8,735 nucleotides of DNA from an uncultured Erysipelotrichaceae bacterium (GTDB taxonomy: Bacteria > Bacillota_I > Bacilli_A > Erysipelotrichales > Coprobacillaceae), in contig UQVG01000074.1 of the NCBI GenBank assembly GCA_900544435.1, positions 1 to 8,735 on the forward strand, given 5' to 3'. The notes under the pieces are model-generated. The model had not been told where the DNA came from. It searched no databases and saw only the letters and a list, made by a program, of their open reading frames with translations. The translations under genes and the position numbers were made by a program. Positions 1-4,021 of the stretch are shown here, piece by piece. The number at the start of each line of letters is the position of its first letter. The first letter of the stretch is position 1.

Positions 1-2
1 CT

Positions 3-56
3 GTGGGACTTATTGATAAAAAAATAACCGGAACTATTGTAAAGTTAAAAAAATAG
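3..56 (+). CDS. Possible 3' end of an upstream gene (partial, unidentified)
   Basis: One frame is open from the window edge to a TAG at 54-56 and reads as a plausible protein C-terminus (VGLIDKKITGTIVKLKK). The other two forward frames stop sooner, at about base 15 and base 25. Only about 17 residues are visible, so no family can be assigned. No terminator hairpin is visible between this tail and the riboswitch, so read-through into the B12 leader is possible. The call rests only on an open frame with reasonable composition and could be chance. Confidence 0.35.
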   Translation: MGLIDKKITGTIVKLKK

Positions 57-65
57 TGGTATTCT
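37..65 (+). promoter_or_regulatory. Candidate promoter for the riboswitch operon
   Basis: A TTGTAA (37-42) and a TATTCT (60-65) are separated by exactly 17 bases, each matching the sigma-A consensus at four of six positions. Transcription would begin about 20 bases before the riboswitch aptamer. The element overlaps the end of the tentative upstream reading frame. It is the best-spaced pair I see upstream of the aptamer, but the surrounding DNA is AT-rich, so confidence is moderate. Confidence 0.4.
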
Positions 66-90
66 GTAAGAAATTGAATAATAAAAATAA

Positions 91-272
91 CAGGTGCTGA
101 TGTTAGATAATCAAATAGCCTTCAGTTAAAAGGGAAACAGGTGTAAGTCCTGTACGATCTCGTCACTGTATACAGGGAATGCAGAATCATGTGTGTATGC
201 ACAGTCACTGGGAAACTGGGAAGACGCTTAAACAATGAAACAGAGTCGGAATACTTGCCTATATCTAAGGAT
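91..272 (+). promoter_or_regulatory. Cobalamin (B12) riboswitch aptamer
   Basis: The conserved cobalamin-riboswitch elements occur in the right order. There is an AAAAGGGAA core (128-136), then a small stem ACAGG/CCTGT (137-141 with 149-153) around GTGTAAGT, then CACTGTA (164-170). Next come CACTGGGAAACTGGGAAG (206-223) and a B12-box-like GAGTCGGAATACTTGCC (243-259; the usual form is close to GAGTCAGGAGACCTGCC). CAGGT (91-95) can pair with ACTTG (253-257) to close the aptamer, CTGA (97-100) pairs with TCAG (122-125), and 165-174 pairs with 194-205 across a two-base bulge. Riboswitches of this family bind adenosylcobalamin or other cobalamins and usually reduce expression of the genes downstream. 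Here those are surface binding proteins and a vitamin transporter subunit. The aptamer end points are approximate. Confidence 0.95.
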
Positions 273-274
273 AC

Positions 275-293
275 ACTTTACGGAGTATAAAGT
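275..293 (+). promoter_or_regulatory. Linker hairpin between aptamer and expression platform
   Basis: ACTTTA (275-280) pairs with TAAAGT (288-293) around a seven-base loop CGGAGTA. It sits directly after the aptamer, where many cobalamin riboswitches carry the hairpin whose loop kisses an aptamer loop. I looked for a matching partner loop in the aptamer and did not find a convincing one, so the role is inferred from position only. Its 3' arm shares bases 292-293 with the antiterminator, so the two compete at their edge. Confidence 0.5.
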
Positions 294-324
294 AGTTCTT
301 CTAGACGTTAACTAGGATAACTAT
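292..324 (+). promoter_or_regulatory. Antiterminator hairpin of the B12 riboswitch
   Basis: Bases 292-304 pair with 312-324 over 13 positions with one mismatch (298/318) and two G-U pairs, closing a seven-base loop (305-311). The 3' arm and part of the loop contain the whole 5' arm of the terminator (310-316), so the two structures cannot coexist. This is the expected ON-state fold when no cobalamin is bound. It is read directly from complementarity; the switching behaviour is inferred. Confidence 0.65.
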
Positions 325-340
325 GCCTAGTTTTTTGTTT
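310..340 (+). terminator. Riboswitch-controlled rho-independent terminator
   Basis: AACTAGG (310-316) pairs with CCTAGTT (326-332) around a nine-base loop, followed by a T-rich tail (TTTTGTTT, 333-340). It lies between the B12 aptamer and the first gene of the uptake operon, 30 bases before that start codon. It is the expected OFF structure when cobalamin is bound. Confidence 0.85.
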
Positions 341-371
341 AAGAGTTATTTAATTTGAAAGGGGAAAGAAT

Positions 372-1463
372 ATGAAAATGAGAAAAATTGTATGCAGTTT
401 TATGATTTCAGTTGTATGTTTCATGACTGCCATTTCTGGTGTATCAGCAACATCATATGATACATCAAAAATTAATGCTGCTTATTCTAAAGTTGTTGAA
501 TATTATAAAAATAACAACAATTTAAATAATGCAGATAAAATTCTTGCTGTAGAATCTTTAGGATTAGAAGCTGAAAGCAATCAATTTGATACTTCTTCAG
601 CAGATTTAAGTAGTACATCACTTTCTAAAAAAATTGTTACAGAAGTTTTATTAGGTGTTGATCCTACAGAAGATAAAGAAACATTAGAAAGTCAAATTGA
701 TGAAAATGGTAATGTTGAAGGTAGCTGGGGAGCTTCTTCAGATGTTTGGACATTATATGCTTTATATGTAACTTCATCAGAAAAGACAAATTTAATTGCT
801 AATAAATTAAATGATGAATTAGCAGCATCTAGTGTTTGTGGTTATGAATGGGGCGGAACTTATTACGCTGATTATGATACTACAGGATGGGTTATTGAAG
901 GTTTAGCAGTTGTGAATAAAGAAAAATATGCGACTACTATCAATAAAGCAATTGATTATATTAAAAATAATACAACAATGACAACAACAGGATGGGTTAC
1001 TGCTGATAATGTAGATACTCAATCACAAGTATTAGAAGGAATGTTCGCATATGATACAAATGCTTTATTAAATGATAGTTATACTGTTCATCCAGTAGAT
1101 TGTCTTTTAAATACACAATTAAGTGATGGATCATTCCCAAGTGGTTATAATGCAGAATATACAACTGCAGAAGTAGCTAAAACATTAGGAACATATAAAA
1201 ACGGATCAGTTATTATTAAAGCTAAAAAAGCTTATGATAAAATGATGAATCCAGAACAACCTGATAACACAGATCCAACTCAACCAACAGAACCAAAACA
1301 AGATGATAATCAATCTAATACATCAACATCTCCAAAAGCAGATGATAAAACAACTTCAGTAAAAACAGGAGATGAATCACATGTAATTATGTTTGTTTCA
1401 TTATCAATGGTATCTGGTGGATTATTCTTAGTATTAAGAAAAGAATATGAAAGAGCTCATTAA
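372..1463 (+). CDS. Secreted, wall-anchored alpha/alpha-repeat protein resembling the alpha domain of intrinsic factor/transcobalamin
   Basis: This is the first gene under the B12 riboswitch, 363 residues, and probably a surface corrinoid-binding protein. The start has a strong AAGGGG site (359-364) seven bases upstream. Residues 1-26 are a signal peptide (positive start, hydrophobic core, VSA before the likely cleavage at 26/27). About 30-290 is predicted helical with repeated hairpin signatures typical of alpha6/alpha6 toroids: SSDVWTLYAL near 120-132, DTTGW at 169-173, DTQSQVLEG from 215, and LSDGSF then TTAEVAKTLG near 251-274. Animal transcobalamin and intrinsic factor have the same fold as their alpha domain, as do prenyltransferase/terpene-cyclase repeats, so fold alone does not prove cobalamin binding. 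A Pro/Thr/Asp/Gln-rich spacer (about 291-328) leads to SVKTGD (329-334), a hydrophobic stretch (338-355) and RKEYER, a variant sortase signal. The mature part has two cysteines, C156 and C244. Its stop overlaps the next gene, which supplies the matching beta-type domain. The fold call is firm to moderate; the ligand is inferred from the riboswitch and neighbours. Confidence 0.8.
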   Translation: MKMRKIVCSFMISVVCFMTAISGVSATSYDTSKINAAYSKVVEYYKNNNNLNNADKILAVESLGLEAESNQFDTSSADLSSTSLSKKIVTEVLLGVDPTEDKETLESQIDENGNVEGSWGASSDVWTLYALYVTSSEKTNLIANKLNDELAASSVCGYEWGGTYYADYDTTGWVIEGLAVVNKEKYATTINKAIDYIKNNTTMTTTGWVTADNVDTQSQVLEGMFAYDTNALLNDSYTVHPVDCLLNTQLSDGSFPSGYNAEYTTAEVAKTLGTYKNGSVIIKAKKAYDKMMNPEQPDNTDPTQPTEPKQDDNQSNTSTSPKADDKTTSVKTGDESHVIMFVSLSMVSGGLFLVLRKEYERAH

Positions 1464-2226
1464 TAAAATAAAAAACATGGATAAAACAAAAAGAATTGTA
1501 ATATTATTTATTACAATTTCTTTTGTTTTTATTGGTGGTTTTTCTATTTATAACGGAGTTACTGGAAACTATAAATCAAATACAGTAACTGTTAGTACAA
1601 CACCAACAAAGAAATCAAGTAGTACAACAAAAAACAAGAAAGATAAAAATACTAAGGAAAACATAGAAGAAAAAGAAGAAACATCTAAACAAGAACAAAA
1701 AACAGATGAAACTACCAAAAATGATACAATAGAAAAAAAGGATGATAATGATAAAAAAGATTCTCAAAGTAAATCATCTTCAGCCGCTTCTAATAAGAGT
1801 AGTAGTAGTGTAAATCATTCACAAAGTTCTAAAACACAAACACCATCAAATAGTGGACAAACAAACAATAATCAATCAAATAATTCAACAAATAGTAGTT
1901 CGTCCACACAACAACCAAATAACGATAAAATTACAATTAATATTCAAGTAATTGGTATGGGAAATACGATGATGGCAGGAACATTAAATGTAGATAAAAA
2001 CAGTAATGCTTTAAGTGTATTAAAAGTTATTGCAGCTAAAAATGGTAAAGAAGTTACTGGTAGTGATTATTATGTTTCAGGAATAGGTGGCTTAAAAGAA
2101 AAACAACATGGACCAATGTCTGGATGGATGTATAGTGTCAATGGAGTTGCCCCTAATATGGCAGCAATTAAATACAATTTAAAAGATGGCGACAAAGTTG
2201 TTTGGTATTATGTTAACTATGAATAG
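1447..2226 (+). CDS. Membrane-tethered DUF4430 (transcobalamin-like C-terminal domain) protein
   Basis: This 259-residue protein probably binds corrinoid at the outer face of the membrane. After a lysine-rich cytoplasmic start there is one membrane helix (about residues 17-38, IVILFITISFVFIGGF). A long low-complexity stalk follows (about 45-160, rich in Lys, Glu, Ser, Thr, Asn and Gln). The globular C-terminal domain (162-259) begins with a beta strand ITINIQV. It carries the DUF4430 signatures SGWMYSVNG (225-233) and KDGDKVVWYY (246-255), as in the beta domain of transcobalamin and intrinsic factor. The ATG lies 17 bases inside the preceding gene, with only an A-rich AAGAAAAG upstream, suggesting translational coupling. 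An alternative ATG at 1477 has no better site and would shorten the charged start. The stop codon TAG is part of the next gene's ribosome binding site. The domain call is strong; cobalamin as ligand follows from family knowledge plus the riboswitch. Cleavage after the hydrophobic segment instead of anchoring cannot be ruled out. Confidence 0.85.
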   Translation: MKELINKIKNMDKTKRIVILFITISFVFIGGFSIYNGVTGNYKSNTVTVSTTPTKKSSSTTKNKKDKNTKENIEEKEETSKQEQKTDETTKNDTIEKKDDNDKKDSQSKSSSAASNKSSSSVNHSQSSKTQTPSNSGQTNNNQSNNSTNSSSSTQQPNNDKITINIQVIGMGNTMMAGTLNVDKNSNALSVLKVIAAKNGKEVTGSDYYVSGIGGLKEKQHGPMSGWMYSVNGVAPNMAAIKYNLKDGDKVVWYYVNYE

Positions 2227-2234
2227 GAGACTAT

Positions 2235-2771
2235 ATGCATTCGAGTAAAGTAAAAGAAATTAGTTTAATAGGAATATTGGCAGCTGTTAATATTGCTTCA
2301 CGTATATACCTGCAAGCATTACCTAATATTAAGCCTGTTACGTCTATCATTATTATTTCAGTTATGTTATTTGGATTAGGTTTTGGTGTTAAATTAAGCA
2401 TTGTGACTACTGTTGTTTCTAACTTGTTTTTAGGTATGGGAACATGGACATTTTTTCAAATTCTTGCCTGGGTGGTTATTTGTTTAATTACTCAATTTTT
2501 AATGGATTTTTTAAAGAAAATACATAAAGAACCTAAGTTGTTTCCAATGGCTATATTTTCTTTTTTAATGGGGTATGTTTTTGGAATTGTTGTATCGTTA
2601 GAACAATTAATGCTAGGTGGTCCTTCTTTATATATTGTTTATTATATGGCAGGATTATTGTTTGATACTTTTCATGCAGTAGGAAACTTTTGTTTCTATT
2701 TAATATGTGCACCTATTTTAATGAAAGTATTAAAAAAAGAATCAGAAAGAATAAGATTAAAACAAGACTAA
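2235..2771 (+). CDS. ECF transporter S component, probably for cobalamin or a corrinoid precursor
   Basis: This 178-residue, very hydrophobic protein has about six membrane segments and a charged C-terminus, the size and build of an ECF-type substrate-binding (S) subunit. Signatures usual in the family are GMGTWTFFQ (67-75) and the late GLLFDTFHAVGNFCFYL (140-156). S components bind a vitamin in the membrane and work with a T subunit and two ATPases. None of these is encoded here, so a shared energising module elsewhere is expected. Third place in a B12-riboswitch operon, behind two transcobalamin-like surface proteins, points to a corrinoid substrate, as for CbrT-type S components; sequence alone does not fix the substrate, so no symbol is given. 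The start has AGGAG (2225-2229) overlapping the upstream stop codon, five bases from the ATG. A terminator overlaps its own stop codon. Confidence 0.85.
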   Translation: MHSSKVKEISLIGILAAVNIASRIYLQALPNIKPVTSIIIISVMLFGLGFGVKLSIVTTVVSNLFLGMGTWTFFQILAWVVICLITQFLMDFLKKIHKEPKLFPMAIFSFLMGYVFGIVVSLEQLMLGGPSLYIVYYMAGLLFDTFHAVGNFCFYLICAPILMKVLKKESERIRLKQD

Positions 2772-2789
2772 GTTCTTGTTTTTCTTTTT
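2759..2789 (+). terminator. Rho-independent terminator ending the B12 uptake operon
   Basis: AAAACAAGA (2759-2767) pairs perfectly with TCTTGTTTT (2774-2782) around a six-base loop, and is followed by TCTTTTT. The stem includes the stop codon of the S component. The stem is A/T-rich and so moderately weak. Confidence 0.75.
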
Positions 2790-2803
2790 GATTGAATTAT
2801 AAT
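2776..2803 (+). promoter_or_regulatory. Candidate promoter of the YggS-family gene
   Basis: A perfect TATAAT (2798-2803) lies 16 bases after TTGTTT (2776-2781), which is a weak -35 inside the 3' arm of the preceding terminator. Transcription would start near 2810, leaving a leader of about 27 bases before the ATG at 2837. Terminator and promoter thus share bases. The -35 matches the consensus at only three positions, hence moderate confidence. Confidence 0.5.
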
Positions 2804-2836
2804 AAAGGAAGAATTTATCATGAAAGGAAGAGTTTT

Positions 2837-3478
2837 ATGATTGTAAATGAAGAAGCAGTTAAAAAGATATTAGAAGAAGTAAAACCAGCAAAGCTTGTTG
2901 CTGCTACAAAATATGTAGATGTTAAAGAAATTGAAAAATTAGAAAAATTAGGAGTTACTTGTTTTGGTGAAAACAGAGTACAAGCTTTTTTAGAAAAGTA
3001 TGAAAATTATCATGGAAATGGTGAGTTTCAATTTATAGGAACACTTCAACCAAATAAAGTAAAATATATTATTGATAAGGTAACATTGATTCATGCTGTT
3101 GATCGTTATTCTTTATTGAAAGAAATTGAAAAACAAGCAGCTAAAAGAGATTTAGAAATGCCTGTTTTAATTCAAGTAAATATTGCTAAAGAAGAAAGTA
3201 AACATGGTTTCGAAGTAGAAGAGATTGATGAAGTATTTAATAGTTTGAAAGATTATCCTCATGTTAAAGTAAGAGGACTTATGATGATGGCACCACATAT
3301 TGAAAGTAGTGAAACTGAAAAGTATTTTAAGATGACACAAGAACTCTTACAAAGACTTCAAAAAGAATACCCAATGTATCAATTAGATCAATTATCCATG
3401 GGAATGTCTAATGATTATCATGAAGCTTTAAAACATGGATCAACAATGATTCGTATAGGAAGTGCATTATTTAAATAG
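2837..3478 (+). CDS. YggS/YlmE family pyridoxal 5'-phosphate homeostasis protein (PLPBP)
   Basis: This is a cytosolic single-domain PLP-binding protein of the YggS/PROSC family. Such proteins keep PLP and amino/keto-acid pools balanced and have no proven enzyme activity. The protein is 213 residues, slightly shorter at the N-terminus than the usual 220-235. It shows LVAATKY with the PLP lysine at K25, CFGENRVQ, FQFIGTLQPNKVKYI, VLIQVNIAKEESKHGF, VRGLMMMAP, LSMGMSNDY and IRIGSALF, which cover the TIM barrel and the phosphate-binding segment. I place the start at the ATG with AAGGAAG (2824-2830) six bases upstream. An in-frame TTG at 2792 would extend the protein by 15 residues, but it lies ahead of the predicted -10 box and has no ribosome site. 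In many Bacillota this gene stands next to sepF and division genes; here it is alone between two terminators. Confidence 0.93.
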   Translation: MIVNEEAVKKILEEVKPAKLVAATKYVDVKEIEKLEKLGVTCFGENRVQAFLEKYENYHGNGEFQFIGTLQPNKVKYIIDKVTLIHAVDRYSLLKEIEKQAAKRDLEMPVLIQVNIAKEESKHGFEVEEIDEVFNSLKDYPHVKVRGLMMMAPHIESSETEKYFKMTQELLQRLQKEYPMYQLDQLSMGMSNDYHEALKHGSTMIRIGSALFK

Positions 3479-3505
3479 ATATGAAAATATCTATTTTTTT
3501 GTTTT
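3473..3505 (+). terminator. Rho-independent terminator after the YggS-family gene
   Basis: AAATAGATAT (3473-3482) and ATATCTATTT (3487-3496) form a perfect ten-pair stem closed by a GAAA tetraloop, followed by TTTTGTTTT. The stem includes the stop codon TAG (3476-3478). Confidence 0.9.
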
Positions 3506-3524
3506 CGTAATTAATTTCAAATAG

Positions 3525-3543
3525 TTTGACATAGTGTGACAAA
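3525..3543. promoter_or_regulatory. Candidate operator for the MarR-family regulator
   Basis: TTTGaCAtA-g-TgTGaCAAA is an imperfect palindrome centred on 3534, with seven of nine arm positions complementary. It covers the -35 box and half the promoter spacer. MarR proteins bind as dimers to palindromes of this length and often repress their own genes. Size and position fit, but binding is inferred. Confidence 0.5.
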
Positions 3544-3553
3544 AGCGTATAAT
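3526..3553 (+). promoter_or_regulatory. Strong sigma-A promoter of the marR-activase operon
   Basis: TTGACA (3526-3531) and TATAAT (3548-3553) are both perfect consensus hexamers with a 16-base spacer, the clearest promoter in the window. The start codon of the regulator gene follows 30 bases after the -10 box. A consensus promoter of this kind fits a gene pair held down by a repressor. Confidence 0.9.
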
Positions 3554-3583
3554 GTTAGCAGCCGAACAAAAAAGGAGACATTT

Positions 3584-4021
3584 ATGGAACATCGAATAGG
3601 AATGGAAATACGTGTTTTGTCTAAATATATGGGACGTTATTTAGATGATATTCATGGTATTGATTGTATGTTATCAGGACCGCAGGGCTTAATTCTTGTT
3701 TATTTATGTGAAAATGATGAAGAAGTTTATCAAAAAGATATAGAAAAGTATTTTAATATTAGAAGATCAACTGCAACAGGTCTTTTAAATTCTTTAGAAA
3801 AGAACGGATATATTACAAAAGAACCTGTTGAAAATGATAAACGTATGAAAAAAATCAAAGCAACTGAACATGCGTATAGTACAGTAGAAAAGATTGATAA
3901 TCATGTTATTCAACTAGAAAAAATTATGTTAGATGGAATTGATGAAAAAGAAGTGAAACAATTTAGAAATACGATTTCTAAAATGACACTTAATTTAGTA
4001 AAGGAGTCAAAAAATGGATAA
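3584..4021 (+). CDS. MarR-family winged-helix transcriptional regulator
   Basis: This 145-residue cytosolic DNA-binding protein probably acts as a dimeric autorepressor of its operon. The N-terminal helices (about 1-30) and C-terminal helices (about 105-145) would form the dimer interface. Between them lies a winged helix: LSGPQGLILVYLCEND, then YQKDIEKYFNIRRSTATGLLNSLEKNGYI as helix-turn-helix and recognition helix (about 55-85), then the wing KEPVENDKRMKKIKAT with the D-x-R typical of MarR proteins. The ATG is preceded by AAAGGAG (3571-3577) at seven bases. An in-frame GTG at 3536 would lie inside the promoter and is rejected. Its last codons overlap the start of the giant activase gene by eight bases, so the two are translated from one message. 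The ligand is unknown. Such a regulator may sense an acyl-CoA, fatty acid or aromatic compound tied to the activase reaction, but that is a guess from context. Confidence 0.92.
   Translation: MEHRIGMEIRVLSKYMGRYLDDIHGIDCMLSGPQGLILVYLCENDEEVYQKDIEKYFNIRRSTATGLLNSLEKNGYITKEPVENDKRMKKIKATEHAYSTVEKIDNHVIQLEKIMLDGIDEKEVKQFRNTISKMTLNLVKESKNG

Noticed and set aside
47..60. 14-base match (AAAAAAATAGTGGT) to 8242-8255 at the far terminator
   Set aside because: Half of it is an A run in AT-rich DNA, the match does not continue, and no hairpin forms at the first site. Likely coincidence.
1600..1930. Low-complexity stretch as a possible repeat array or frameshift zone
   Set aside because: There is no regular repeat unit and the frame is open throughout. 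It encodes a hydrophilic stalk between a membrane helix and a folded domain.
2792..2836. TTG start that would extend the YggS-family protein by 15 residues
   Set aside because: It has no ribosome binding site, lies ahead of and across a TATAAT box, and the extension does not resemble the family N-terminus. The ATG at 2837 has AAGGAAG at good spacing.
2820..2840. Six-codon leader frame (MKGRVL) whose stop overlaps the YggS-family start
   Set aside because: It has an AAGGAAG upstream, but that would fall at the predicted transcript 5' end. The frame is short enough to be chance and encodes nothing recognisable.
3536..3583. GTG start that would extend the MarR protein by 16 residues
   Set aside because: The extension runs through the promoter (-35 spacer and TATAAT). 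The ATG at 3584 has a strong ribosome site.
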